From positions 26,717,551 through 26,781,550 of the forward strand of contig OX463778.1 in the NCBI GenBank assembly GCA_949825025.1: a stretch of 64,000 nt of DNA, written 5' to 3'. Source of the stretch: Siphlonurus alternatus (lineage: Eukaryota; Arthropoda; Insecta; Ephemeroptera; Siphlonuridae). Below the pieces are notes generated by a model. It had not been told where the DNA came from. It ran no database searches and worked only from the letters and a program-made list of their open reading frames with translations. Of the stretch, positions 11,467 to 23,108 are shown piece by piece. Position 1 is the stretch's first letter. Each line of letters starts with the position of its first letter. Position numbers and translations under genes: made by a program.

Positions 11467-11636
11467 TTAGGATCAAATAATTTATAACTATAGTATGTAC
11501 TGTACGTACATCTCCCACTTACATCCTTGGTAGATAATAAATTTTGTAAACAAGTTTTACTTACTTCTCAGATATATTTAATCTTAACCATTATTTGATG
11601 ACATTATGTGAGTGTATACATAAGATTTAACATAAC

Positions 11637-11959
11637 AATGGAGTACCGACCTCAAAATTTTTTATAGCAGAAATGGATAGAGGGTGCAAAGTTGTGCTAC
11701 TCTGATTTTTTTCAGATTTTTTAGAGCCCGGAAAATATTTTTTAAAAATTATTGAAAGGAGAGAAAAAGTGCCGCCTTTTGCCGCCTCTCTTAATAAAAA
11801 ATAGAACCCAAAAGGGACTTGGATTCGAACCCGACCTCGCCAAAACATTTTAGCAATACTTCCCGGTCCCTAAAAAATCTGAAAAAAATCAGAGTAGCAT
11901 AATAACTTTGCACCCTCTATCCATTTCTGCAATAAAAAATTTGGGGTCGGTACTCCATT
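11637..11959. mobile_element. Family P MITE, subfamily A
   Basis: Termini ATGGAGTACCGACCTC and GGTCGGTACTCCAT, about 323 bp, with arms of about 120 bp. The centre differs from other A copies. It lacks the GACGTCAC pair and contains instead a segment with GGATTCGAACCC (11820-11831), which on the minus strand resembles a pol III B box. The interior was therefore replaced, or gained a short insert. Confidence 0.85.
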
Positions 11960-12097
11960 ATCTTACAAGACCTCTTACATAAGCCGTGGGATCAACTTGG
12001 CAGACTCGGTCAGCCACATTACGGGTTGGTTTGCTACCACAACGTTGAAGCTTGCACTTTGAGAGCGGTTAAGCCGGTGTTAATTCGTATAATCTTA

Positions 12098-12469
12098 TTA
12101 AGGGTAAGGTAACACGGATCAGCTGACCCAATGCTAAAAAAATCCCACACATGAAAATTATGAAAAAAATTTAAAATGTTCTCCTCTACATCTCTTATCA
12201 GTGGCTAAAATATCAGGTATATACAAATACGATCTAGTTTTTGAGTTTTAAATTTTTAAAGTTGACTAATTTAACATGGAAGCTTAAGTTTTACATGTTA
12301 AATTAGTCAACCTTAAAAATTCATAACTCAAAAACTAGCACGAATTTGTGTACCTGATATTTTAGCCACTGATAGGGGATGTAGAGGAGAACTTTTTAAA
12401 TTTTTTTCATAATTTTCATGTGTGGGATTTTTTTTAGCATTGGGTCAGCTGATTTTTGTTACCTTTTAC
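12098..12469. mobile_element. Family Q foldback, full copy
   Basis: A long palindrome with arms of about 170 bp. Ends read TTAAGGGTAAGGTAACA on the left and TGTTACCTTTT on the right. Internal arm landmarks are CAGCTGACCCAATGCTAAAA, CTCCTCTACATC, AGTGGCTAAAATATCAGGTA and GTTGACTAATTTAACATG. The loop is about 15 bp. Partial copies lie at 54365-54543 and 58739-58847. No coding. Possible TTAA-type target, to judge from the TTAAGG/CCTTAA ends of other copies. Confidence 0.9.
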
Positions 12470-13640
12470 TGCTTTTATAGTGTAGATGAATATTTGAATG
12501 CTAAATTTTGACTGATGTGGATGTATGTGTAATATCTTGTTTGTTGATCGTGTGTTTATATATATATGTATTCTTTTTAATGACGCGTCTTACTCATGCA
12601 TGATACCATGTATTTTATATGTGTACTTGTAGTTGGAATGAGAGAACAATAAACAATTTGAATTTAAAATTACCCTTAAAATTGTTCTAAAATTTTCCTT
12701 TAAAGATTGTTTAATATTTTCTTGCAAGCAACTTATAAAATCTACTATTTATAATACAAGGAATTTCATTAAATAAAATATTTTTTAAATCACATTTTTT
12801 TATAGATTATTTAATATATTTATAATTTAAAAGTTAATAAAAATAGTTTGATGGAACTGGAGATAAAAATAGATTTTTTTTATCGTGTAATGCTGTCTAC
12901 AGTATTATATAACTTTACAAAGGCTTTATATTACAGCGTATAGTATTGAGCTGCTTACTTCACTTCCACATTTACAATTAGTTGTAATGAAAAATGGTTT
13001 GAAATTATTAAAAGAGAATCATTTTTAAAGTTTGCACAATATGTACGTCAACCTGTTTATGGATAAAATATTTTTAAAATGGAAACATTTATAACTTATC
13101 TATCAATTTTCAAAATAATTATTATAAATAAATTTTTATATTGATTAAGTTTTCTTTGATAGTGTTTGAAATTCCAATATTAATTTTTTTTATCTGTTTT
13201 ATCCACCAAGTTTGAATAGTAATTAAGTATAAGACCATAAAATTTCATTTTGTATAACTCCCTAACGTTCTAATTTTTTATTAAAAAAAAAAAAAAAGAG
13301 AGGTTTTTGTATAAATTCCTTTTAAATAATATTGAAACTGTGTTGTTTGACAAATTGCCAGCTAGGCTCCATGAGTTTCATTTTCAATTAGTGAACTTTG
13401 CTGGCTGGACTTCAGCGCACGTGCACACACCAAGCAGTGTACTCTTTTCAAACAACTTTATAGCATACGTTACGTATTTATTAGATAGACTTGATATGTG
13501 GATGTAAGAGCGTTGTAAATAAGATATTTCTGTCATAATAATAAAAATAATTTTGTTAAAGCATTCCCCGTCTTGGCAGTTTTACCCGACAACTTTGACT
13601 ACAAGTAGCACACACTTGATATTCTACTCCAAACTTTCTC
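12470..13640. other. AT-rich, nothing assigned
   Basis: Mostly AT-rich with an A tract at about 13282-13296. A GC-richer patch near 13340-13450 is open for short stretches on both strands but has no good splice pair. Confidence 0.45.
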
Positions 13641-13642
13641 AG

Positions 13643-13723
13643 ATGAAGCATTTCAAAATCCTCCGACTTGATGTCCATGTTGATATATCTTCAATTTATT
13701 TTCTCTTTCTAGATGCCAGAAAT
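13643..13723 (+). CDS. Candidate internal exon, unknown gene
   Basis: Acceptor ACTTTCTCAG and donor AAT|GTGAGT are both close to consensus and bracket 81 nt (27 codons, phase 0-0), starting MKHFKILRLD and ending FLFLDARN. A second acceptor-like site, CTTTCTAG, 11 nt before the donor would leave a micro-exon instead. The product is unknown, and no phase-matched plus-strand partner was proven. Confidence 0.25.
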
Positions 13724-14160
13724 GTGAGTAGTAATTTAAATAAGAGTTCTAGAAGAATATCAGACTTGAATATCACTTGCAAAAATTGTTTTTATATTTA
13801 AATATAATGTAACAGTATGGCACAGTGTATTAACCAATTTTCGTCAGATCACTGAAGTCAAGCAACATCGAGCGTGTTTAGTAGTTAGATTGGTGACGAT
13901 TTTTGAACAAAAAGCACACTTTTCTCACAGTAATAGTTGCATTTATGCGTTACTATTGGCTTTGAACTATAACATCCATATGAGTTTAACAAAAGTAAGA
14001 AAAGCTATACCTTAGGATTTTAGAAGGTTTGGGTCAGTAAACTTTGTGAGTAATTAGTAAATAGATTATCCTCAATTGTGGTTTAATATAAATAAATTAA
14101 TATATAATGTTTATAATTAACTGATTTTATTTATGAAAGAGTATATAAATGATGAAATTA

Positions 14161-14462
14161 ATGGAGTATCGACCTCAATTTTTTGCTCAAGTTATGCTAC
14201 CTCGATTTTTTTCATATTTTTTACAGCCCTGGAAGTATTTTTGAAAAATTATTGAAATTCCTTTTTGTGACGTCACGAGGCGCCTCTCCTTAAGAAAAGG
14301 ATAGGACTTGCCGCCGCTTGACGTCACAAAAAGAACTTTCAATAAATTTTTAAATACTTCCATATGCAGGGCTCTAAAAAAATTGAAAAAAAAAAATCAG
14401 GGTAGCATAACTTTGCGCCTTCTATCCATTTCTGCAATAAAAAAGTGAAATCGATGCTCCAT
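14161..14462. mobile_element. Family P MITE, subfamily A
   Basis: Termini ATGGAGTATCGACCTCA and GATGCTCCAT are flanked by TA on both sides (TTA|ATGG..CCAT|TA), consistent with a TA target. The left arm has lost about 25 bp of the TGCAGAAATGGATAG block still present on the right. The centre carries GTGACGTCACGAGGC..TGACGTCAC. Confidence 0.9.
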
Positions 14463-14692
14463 TAACTTGAGGGAAATTTATAAGGTATTTTTGATATTTT
14501 ATGCTGAAAGAACTGCTCTTGGCGCGAAGAGAATTTTTAATGGGAAATAACGTAAATTATTGACAAACATCAATGCACAGCTGTAGTGATAATAATTATT
14601 ATTTTAAATGTGAAGTTTTTTTATTTATATTGCATTACTATCAACTAGTGCTTAGGACATAAATTTATATTTTGCGTTACTGAAGATATTAC

Positions 14693-14834
14693 CTATTAGA
14701 ATAGACTGAGACACACTAGCTGTTTGTGTGACCGTTACGTGCGCAGACTGCTGAGCTTTGCTTGAAGATGTGAAACTAGAAGACCGAGCTAGCCATCTTT
14801 TTGGTCCTGCGAGGTTAAAAATTTGAAGCACTTC
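14693..14834 (-). CDS. Candidate internal exon, Ser-rich, unknown gene
   Basis: On the minus strand an acceptor (TACTCCTCCACAG) and a donor (AATAG|GTAATA) enclose 142 nt open in phase 0 to 1. The peptide starts EVLQIFNLAGPKRWLARSSS and continues Ser/Thr/Gln-rich (TSSSKAQQS, VTQTASVSQS). GC content and codon mix stand out from the AT-rich flanks. Neighbouring phase-compatible minus candidates are 16433-16513 upstream and 8543-8592 downstream. No domain is recognised, and a low-complexity linker exon would look like this. Confidence 0.3.
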
Positions 14835-15393
14835 CTGTGGAGGAGTAAGCATTCACAAAAATATTACCAGCATGTTATATGAGGTAAAAAAAGTTAAGTA
14901 CCATGTTCCAATCACGTGATTGATTTACTGATATTTTCATATTTATCGACTCATGTTTAGTACGTGATTTGACTACTAAATAATTAGATGAGCTGAAAAC
15001 GTTGATACATTATGGTGTTATGGGTGATAATTGTGATAAATATTTCTTCTACATGTGATGACCACTTCATAAATTTATTCTCATATGCCATTAATAACAA
15101 GAATTACCCAACACCGCATTATTATATAATATGAAGTCGAAACCTCAAAACCGGCTGAATAAATAAGCGCCGTGCAGACAGGCAACCTTTTCTGCATTGC
15201 GGCAAAGCGGGTTGCATAACAATATATTGCTGCAGGGGGCTGTCAGCCGGGCGTGTCTAACTATAAACAATTGGGTTTATTTAGGATTAAGCATAATAGG
15301 TAATACACAGTCAATAGCAAATAAAATAAAGTAACAATGAGCCTTTGTTGTCAAGGTACAAAGTTTAGATTCACTCCTTCTAGCTTATCACAG

Positions 15394-15439
15394 TTCTCTA
15401 TGATTTTCGCTCTATGAACGAGCTCCGCTCGATTAGCGA
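15394..15439 (+). CDS. Candidate short internal exon
   Basis: Acceptor TAGCTTATCACAG and donor GCGA|GTGAGC enclose 46 nt open in phase 1 to 2 (LYDFRSMNELRSIS). The exon is short and its strand is opposite to the neighbouring candidates, so this may be chance. Confidence 0.17.
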
Positions 15440-16215
15440 GTGAGCGGGCATCGTTGAAAGTATTTAGTATTTTCCTGAAGTGCAGTTCTGTCCCTACATG
15501 ATAGAAAACTTGCATGAAATGAATTGAAAAAAAAAAACAGCAAAATTTGTTTCCTTAATTTGTTTTAATAAAACAAACGTTTTGTATAAAACGTTATAAC
15601 TTAAAATATAACTTATGTAAATAGTATCTCGCATTTTTTTTTAATCCAAAAGCAATAACTTACGTTAGTCGTTACTATTTAAATTTTAACTGCAATCTAA
15701 ATATCTTTTATGCAGTCTCTTAAAACATCGTAAATTTCATAAAAATTTAAACATCTATAGAAAATATTATAAAATAATAAAACAAAATAGAATAAAATAA
15801 ATCGAATAAGTATTAAAATTAATAGATGTACATGAATATTGTTATATAAAAATATTTAATTGCAGAAGTTTTGCAGGAATCACAAAGTAAATTAACTGAT
15901 ACATTCAACTGAAATATTAATAAATCTCTCATACTTTTAGTTTTTGTGAACACGTAGTATTATATAATATATATAAGCACTCTGTAAGCTTTCAATTAGT
16001 CTGAAATTGAAGAAATTGAAAGATACAAATTTCTTTATTTGATTAATTAAACGATCTAATTTGTAGAAGCGTTCGGTCAGTCGAAATCGAATAGAGAGTT
16101 ATTCATCTGTGAAGGAATACCAACTGAGATTGCTCATAGTCTTTGAGTTTAAATTAGGTCTGCTGTCACACAGATTGACACCCTGGGAGGCTGCAATTAG
16201 TTAGCCACCACTCCC

Positions 16216-16354
<139 letters not shown>

Positions 16355-16432
16355 GTCGTGGAGCTATTTTCGTCGCTGCCGCCCGCCTGCGTTATTATTT
16401 GAGCATCACTACAGGCCAAGCCAGCAGGCCAC

Positions 16433-16513
16433 CTGTGGCGCTTTTTCGTCTCTCCTTTCCGCCGCGGATGGCGCTGGCAGACCTTGTGTTGAGTGTGATT
16501 GATCAGAACGATG
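16433..16513 (-). CDS. Candidate exon in GC-rich island
   Basis: On the minus strand, between acceptor ATCCTTGACAG and donor CCACAG|GTGGCC, 27 codons are open in phase 0-0 (HRSDQSHSTQ..DEKAPQ). The plus strand is also open across the same island, with an ATG at 16469 (MALADLVLSV). A GC-rich patch beside a long (TC)n tract could equally be a promoter or 5' region. Strand and coding status are undecided. Confidence 0.17.
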
Positions 16514-16649
16514 CTGTCAAGGATCACCTCTTCACACCACTCTTTATTTTATTTTTTTTTTGCCTTTTATTAGTGCCTTTCTTCACAAAATATCTTTCAT
16601 TTTACGTAAAAACAGAGATCACTAAGTTAATAAATAAATAATTGAACCT

Positions 16650-17761
16650 ACTTTTTTTCCTTAACATTGTTTTACTTTTGTGGTGCCATGTTAGTGTCAA
16701 CCAATTAGCAACGTACAGCACTTTGAGCTTACGTACTGATGAGAGCTAACAGCTAGCAAAGGAAACTGTCTGTGTTTTCCTTGCTTCTACAGTATCACTG
16801 CGAATTGTCAAGGATTGGATGAGAAATTGAAATTACTATGAGGTTATTTATTACTATACACTAAACAAATTCCATCGAAAAGAAAACATGTTACATAGAG
16901 GATAGAATTTAATTGAATTTATTTCAACACTAAGCTATTAATATTATGTATTTTTTTCAACGTCATTTATTAAATAACATTAATATTTTGTGGAGGACAC
17001 ATGAAAATGACTCTAGGAAATGAATGAATGAGAATATTAATTTTCACTCTGGTTATATTCTTTGTTTCCTTGCTCCGACACATTTTGCAGCTTTAATTTT
17101 TGATCTTCTCTCTATCTGTAATAATGTATTGTGCATACTCAGCTTTTACTTGATGTAAGTCGCTTGAGAATGAAGACAAAGGCTGTATGTTCTTAGTCAT
17201 TATGATTTATTCGTTTTGTCTCAACTTGTCACCGTGTTTCGTACGACATGTAATTAGTAATTACTGCATGTTGGAGGAATCAGTGTAAGATGTGACACTA
17301 TGAACTCTTTTATATAATTTAATTAAATAATAATTAGTTTATAATATAATTAATTTTAATACCTTTTCAAGCTTATAATTTACTGTTTTTTCTTTAAAAA
17401 CAATCACTAAACAAAGCATACACAAATTCCGCATTCCTTTTATGTTTTGCACGAATCAATATATTTACCTTTATAACTAATATCATCCTTCCTAGTATCA
17501 TCACCTTACACGTCGAGAAGATGTCTCGGTAATCACCATTTATATTGTTATGGGACAATACTATATATAAAGCTACCTGTAAAAATCTCAACATCAATGC
17601 TCCAAGAACTATTTACTTTGTTTCTATATGGCCTAGGACATCAAATTATGAAGCCTCGATACTTGAAAATGTTCGTCAATCTTCGGGAAAGTCCGCCAAA
17701 TAAGCCGCACGCTTGAGCAGCTGGCGGCTGGTCGGCATGGTGACGTCCAAGGAATCCGACA
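16650..17761. other. AT-rich, nothing assigned
   Basis: No repeat arms or convincing exons. From 17650 to 17760 the sequence becomes GC-rich (GCGGCTGGTCGGCATGG), and the GC-rich context resumes after the MITE at 17982-18010. The insertion has therefore split one compositional island. Confidence 0.4.
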
Positions 17762-17981
17762 TACAGTCAAATTAATTTGAAATTCCTTCCGGAAGTAGCC
17801 GGAAGTGTGAATTTTGCAGCTCCTCTATTTGGAATTCAGTTTTGAAACTTTATAGAGTATTTTGAAGTAAAACTACTGACCTTTGTGTGAAATTGCATAA
17901 ACATTAAAATATGAATAGGAAGAACAGAAACCTTTCACTTCCGGCTACTTCCGGAGAGAATATCATGTAAATTTGACTGTA
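17762..17981. mobile_element. Family M MITE, copy 2 (Tc1/mariner-like)
   Basis: Bounded by TA on both sides. Ends are TACAGTCAAATTAATTTGA and TAAATTTGACTGTA. Sub-terminal inverted blocks CTTCCGGAAGTAGCCGGAAG and CTTCCGGCTACTTCCGGA give arms of about 45 bp. The interior includes GCAGCTCCTCTATTTGGAAT. TA target plus CAGT-type ends fit non-autonomous Tc1/mariner elements. No transposase. Confidence 0.92.
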
Positions 17982-18268
17982 GCATAGCGCTGGCTGCAGA
18001 AGCGGCCAGTAAACTCCCAGTAAAACAGTTCTTGATCGTGCTCAGTGACTCACTTTTGGAACGGTCACTATGAGATTTTTTTTCCTTGAAATTCTAATGA
18101 TTAAACTTTGCAATAATTCACTGTACAAAACAGTAGTTCAGAGTTTAACATTTTTTCTATTTAGTTTTCACTATTAAGTTATTATGTTGTGTAAAAATTA
18201 ATAAAATTTACGAATTTAATTTATTGCTCTGTAAATAATTAGTGCAGTAGAAAATGTGATAAAGTATA

Positions 18269-18600
18269 ATGGACAACATACATGATGAAAAAATTTTATT
18301 GCAGAAATGAATAGAGAGTACCAAATTATGCTACTCTGAAAATTTTCAAATTTTTATGAGACCCGGAACTATTTTTAAATAATTATTGAAAGTCCTGTGA
18401 TTTCAGTTGGCACCTCTGAATCCTAAATAAAGAGGATAGAGACTGGACGCCTATTGACGCCTCCAGGGGGCGTGACCGCACTTTCAATAATTATTTAAAA
18501 ATAGTTCTGGGTTTCAAAAAAATCTGAAAAAATTCAGAGTAGCATAATTTGGTACCCTCTATTCATTTCTGCAATAATTTTTTTCATGTATGTTGTCCAT
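18269..18600. mobile_element. Family P MITE, subfamily B
   Basis: Termini ATGGACAACATACATGATG and CATGTATGTTGTCCAT are flanked by perfect TA duplications (18267-18268 and 18601-18602). The P interior (TTATTGCAGAAATGAATAGA, TATGCTACTCTGA) is shared with subfamily A. The centre has ACGCCTATTGACGCCTCC as in the 11107 copy. This is the cleanest B copy. Confidence 0.93.
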
Positions 18601-19253
18601 TACCGTGTTAAAAAATCTCAATATTTATGTTTTTATATAACAAAATAACGTATAGTGGTTAATTAAATAATAAATCATTACCTGCACTGCAAAGCTATAT
18701 AATTTAAACAATTGTAGGTTGGTATATTAAAAAAAAAACAATAAGTTCATTCACATAACATTTATTCAGATATTAAATATTTTACACTTATAACAGTTAT
18801 AACATTGTTTTACACAAAAATATACATAGATACTTAACATTACATGTACTTCAATTATTTTTAAAATATACTTTAAGTATATAAAATTTTTATGGAACCA
18901 AATTTCTGGTACTAATCAGAAAATTTTATAATTTTAGATAATTAACAGTGTTTCCAGTCCATTTATAATAATTTAAAATGACGTGCTATACAGCGAATAT
19001 GTTTCCCCTAAAAATTTATTTTGATAATAATTTAACAGAATCACACACTTCATGAATATTTATACAAGCATATACGCACAGCAAAGAATCCACTATAAAT
19101 TGGCTATGATTGCAGTTAGCAAACAATGCCATATATTTTTTTTTGCATCTGTTTTGTTGCACAAAAAATTTCAGGTGCAAACAAACTGTTGTAGACGCAC
19201 ATTCCAATCAAAAACCTTCCTTATACTAGTAAAAGGATCTTAATCCCACAGCA

Positions 19254-19572
19254 ATGGAGTATTGACCTCATTTTTTTTCATTGCAGAAATGGATAGAAGG
19301 TGCAAAGTTATGCAACCCTGATTTTTTTCAGAAATTTTACAGTCCTGGAAGTATTTTTAAAAAATTATTGAAAGTTTTTTATGTGACGTCACGAGACGCC
19401 GTTCTTTAAGAAAAAGATAGGACTTGCCGCCTCTGGACGTCACAAAAAATACTTTCAATAATTTTTTAAAAATAGATCCTGGGCTCTAAAAAATCTGAAA
19501 AATATCAAGGTACCATAACTTTGCACGCTCTATCCATTTCTGCAATAAAAAAAACTGAGGTCGATACTCCAT
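19254..19572. mobile_element. Family P MITE, subfamily A
   Basis: Termini ATGGAGTATTGACCTCA and TGAGGTCGATACTCCAT, about 319 bp. The arms pair almost throughout (TGCAGAAATGGATAGAAGG, TTTTTAAAAAATTATTGAAA). The centre is GTGACGTCACGAGACGCC..GACGTCAC. Near complete. Confidence 0.93.
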
Positions 19573-19606
19573 TAATGTGTGTAGTGGTACTTGTAAGCAC
19601 ATTTAA

Positions 19607-19717
19607 TCGGCGCGATTCACGAAAGAGTTATCCAGTTTCTCTATTGTCCTTGACTTAGACTGCCACTAAACATGATTACTTTAAAACCCGAATAAATTCC
19701 TTTGTGAATTGTGCCCT
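19607..19717. mobile_element. Family G foldback, copy 1
   Basis: Ends GCGCGATTCACGAAAGAGTT and TTTGTGAATTGTGCCC, flanked by TTTAA on both sides. The middle contains GACTTAGACTGCCACTAAAC, recurring in the copies at 24057 and 57881. Confidence 0.8.
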
Positions 19718-20222
19718 TTAATATCCTCTTAATAATATGTTATCTGGAAAATAACCCACTGTAAAATTTCCTGTACTGCATTAATTGGAGTGCAATAAAA
19801 AGTTGTCAATAGAGGATTTCAAGATACATATTGCCAATTTTTTTACATATTTTTTTTCTATAAAATCTTCCGAATCGTACAGATGCACTACTCAATAATT
19901 TCAATATTTAACACACAAACACTCGAAAAGACATTACATGTCTTACTCCTCATTAAAAGCAGAGAGAGAAAAAAATACATACCAGTATTCCATTAATATC
20001 TCACGATATAAACAAATGCTATATATTTATTATTATTTTTAACAAACATTTTTTTTTTTTTTAATTTCATAAACTTACCTGTTCCAATCGGGTATTTATA
20101 TTATACTTATTATTACAAGATTCTCAATCACATAGTTTATCACAACGTTTAATAAGTTAAGATAATAAAATTTACGATACTATTAATATTAAAAACACTA
20201 TAATAATTATTATAATTTAACT

Positions 20223-20341
20223 ATGGTCACCGGAATATAAATTTTCACCCTTTTAATGTTTTAAAGTGACTTCGAACATGCTATGATAACGTTTATATTT
20301 GATAGCTACCATATTGTTTGATACCTTTTCCGGTGACCACG
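20223..20341. mobile_element. Possible small TIR element
   Basis: An 11-bp inverted pair, TGGTCACCGGA and TCCGGTGACCA, bounds about 118 bp of AT-rich sequence without other pairing. Could be a decayed MITE. Confidence 0.35.
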
Positions 20342-20366
20342 GATGATTTATAATAACACCTTTTAC

Positions 20367-20586
20367 TACAGTCGAATTAATTTGATTTTCTTTTCGGAAG
20401 TAGCCGGAAGTGTGAAGTTTGCAGCTCCTCTATTTGGAATTCAGTTTTGAAACTTTTGAAGTAGGAATACTGACCTATACATAAATCATGTATTAAGCTA
20501 TAACGCTGAAATATGAATATAAAGACTAGAAATATTACATTTCCGGCTACTTCCGGAGGGAATATCATATAAATTAGATTGCAGTA
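20367..20586. mobile_element. Family M MITE, copy 3
   Basis: Ends TACAGTCGAATTAATTTGA and TTAGATTGCAGTA, with the same sub-terminal blocks (CGGAAGTAGCCGGAAGTGTG, CCGGCTACTTCCGGA) and interior (GCAGCTCCTCTATTTGGAAT) as copy 2. TA at both borders. Confidence 0.92.
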
Positions 20587-20693
20587 ACTTTTTGTGACAT
20601 TTTTTTTTTTATGTTTCGAGCTACTGAATAGAGAGGTTTTGAAGCGTAAAAAGGCATACTCTTGTACAAGTCAGAACTTCCAACCGGAAGTAC

Positions 20694-20837
20694 CTGTGAG
20701 GTGCTTTGCAGATCTTCCTGCTCACAGGACCTTAGATTATTGTAGACAGCGTCGCATTTAACTTCGTTCAACCTTCTTCTCCAATATGAGTGCATTCGAA
20801 AGACCCTACGTTCCTCAGCCATTTTGTAAGGGAGGCC
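20694..20837 (-). CDS. Candidate internal or first exon, unknown gene
   Basis: On the minus strand a good acceptor (ACTATCTCTCAG) and a donor (CACAG|GTACTT) enclose 144 nt open in phase 0-0 (48 codons). The peptide starts GLPYKMAEERRVFRMHSYW and is rich in Arg, Glu and Cys. An ATG at 20822 with AAA before it and G after could be the initiator if this is a first exon. It is the most protein-like part of a 111-codon ORF at 20574-20909, whose 3' tail runs into family M copy 3 and is not meaningful. Not recognised; a DNA-binding or transposase remnant is an alternative. Confidence 0.32.
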
Positions 20838-21239
20838 CTGAGAGATAGTGTACTGTACTATACATATACATCCACAAATAGTTAACAATGGGGTAATAAT
20901 AATCCACATAAGACTAAATCAGTAACAACAATGTATCTGTTTTGAATTAGAACATCAAAAGTACGACAATAGTTGTATTTTTTTAAACTTTGAAACAATT
21001 AATTTAATATAGTCACAATAATTAACATAGCATGCTTTTATCATATAGAATATACATAATTACTTTGAATTAAAAATATAACTTGTTTTTATTTTGTCAG
21101 TAGAAAAACAGAAAATAAATATTTCATTTTCTTTATTTTGAAAAATATTCTTTATAGAAGTATGAGCAATAAAAGTTGAGTAGATACGAATACTTAGCAT
21201 TGAGCTGGGGGAGAGATGTATTACAGTTTTGAAGTGATC

Positions 21240-21442
21240 AGTCATTTTAGAGTGCAGTGACCGAGTCAGAAGATCGGGGACCGGCGATTGAGATCAGGTT
21301 TGGTGAGGCTGCGAGGTATCAGGATGGCTTGGCTACTCCGTCGTTTTTGTTCTGAGCTAGGTTACTTGACAATACACCGTTGTTTACACAGGCGGGTGCA
21401 AACGGGTCGAGGTGCACGGGAGACGCTTTGTAGCGGGTGGAC
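21240..21442. other. GC-rich island abutting assembly gap
   Basis: About 200 bp distinctly GC-rich and CpG-containing, running into the N gap. Plus and minus strands both have short open frames. It may be a 5' exon or promoter of a gene partly hidden in the gap. No product is recognised. Confidence 0.35.
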
Positions 21443-21642
21443 NNNNNNNNNNNNNNNNNNNNNNNNNNNNNNNNNNNNNNNNNNNNNNNNNNNNNNNNNN
21501 NNNNNNNNNNNNNNNNNNNNNNNNNNNNNNNNNNNNNNNNNNNNNNNNNNNNNNNNNNNNNNNNNNNNNNNNNNNNNNNNNNNNNNNNNNNNNNNNNNNN
21601 NNNNNNNNNNNNNNNNNNNNNNNNNNNNNNNNNNNNNNNNNN
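21443..21642. other. Assembly gap (200 N)
   Basis: Exactly 200 N, probably a fixed-size placeholder, so the true distance is unknown. ORFs called across it are artefacts. Confidence 0.99.
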
Positions 21643-23108
21643 TTATACATGTATTTTACAAATAAACGATAGTATTTAGTGAAAATATGAAAATACTATG
21701 TAATGTACTATTCTTATGGAACATCGTCAATAAATCCGCATTATATGTTGCTATGTTTTTTCAGACATACCTACGTCTTTAAAATCGACCGAGGTGTTAA
21801 GTTACGAGCACTTTGATCCGGTAGCAGCATTTTTTTTTTTACACCTTTGAAAGGATAAAGTTAAAACATCGCGTGGTATAAACGTATTCAATCTTCTCAA
21901 TTTCTTCACTCGGTTTAACTGTTTAACTTTCTCTAATTGCTGTGGTTTCAATTTTCAGTTGCTATAATCTTATTTTTCGTTGAAGCTAATGGGACTGCTG
22001 GAACATGGCTTTCTTATGTTCCATTTTTCTTGACTTGCTACTGTCTTACATGCTACATGCACTGTTATATAATTTTTATATTTCTATATATATTAATATA
22101 CTCTTTTTCAAATTAGCATATTTAAAATAATTTATTATAGATTACTATTTTTATACATTTCCGGTGAGCCTAATAATAACTCAGCACACATGCAAACAGT
22201 TACCTCAGAGACATGAAGTAAGAATATTTTTAGATTTAATAATGGGGTTAAAAGCTGCCAATTTGACTGTTTTGTTGTAAAAAAATATATTTAATGAATA
22301 ATAATATGTTTTCCTCTGCGTAGCTAGGCTGTTGCTTGTATTGATAGTTTGGTTAGTTGCCACTTCGCTGGCATGATTGCTCCCCTCCGACAGCAGCTGT
22401 CAAACGAGAATGTCGATACTGTCTAATTTGGAACAAGATATTTGTTCTTGTTGTATAGTCTTGTCCCAACACCATGCTATTATTATCAAGATGTCATGTG
22501 GCAGTGTGTTCATTTTCACATTCAGTTTGTTAATACAATATCTGCACACATTAGTATTGAAAAATATTGGAATTAATTTGCATAAAAAATGCAACTTTAT
22601 GATGTTAAATAATATCTATAGGTAAAATACAAAAATGTTTATGCATGTCGGGATCATCGCAAAGTCACATAATTTTCACTGCGCTAGGTACTTTAAAACA
22701 AAATTATGCTGCTCCTTTCATTTATTTATGCAATTATATTCTGAAGGTAAAAATTGCATGAAAATATAAAATATTAATTTCCAATCTATCCCCAGTTCGG
22801 CTGCACTCGCTAACACAGTGAAATTGTTTCATGACGTAATTTGCGATGCGTCAGAACAAACTCAATGGAATTGTTTTTCTAATCAATCTAATCATTTAAG
22901 TAACATTGAAAAATAAATACAATGTAATTGATATAAAATATAATATTGTAACATATCAATCAACAAAAACACAAATAAGCAATATATGTTACACAAAATA
23001 TATAATTTTCTTTACACCTCGAAAATCGTAAATTTCAGCAGAATTTTATATTTATTTTGGCTGACCTTACATCACACTGTGTAGGTGTACCTTCTAAAGT
23101 ACACTGAC
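21643..23108. other. AT-rich, nothing assigned
   Basis: No repeat family, exon or RNA gene is supported. Short ORFs at 22377-22625 and on its opposite strand overlap each other and have no signals. Confidence 0.45.

Noticed and set aside
11818..11832. Possible tRNA gene (GGTTCGAATCC on minus)
   Set aside because: No A box at the right distance and no cloverleaf; only the B-box-like word is present.
11627..11848. 73-codon minus ORF
   Set aside because: Inside a family P MITE.
15400..15445. CGAGCTCCGCTCG hairpin as a regulatory site
   Set aside because: Single 13-bp palindrome without partner or context.
21288..21679. ORFs spanning the N run
   Set aside because: Produced by the assembly gap.
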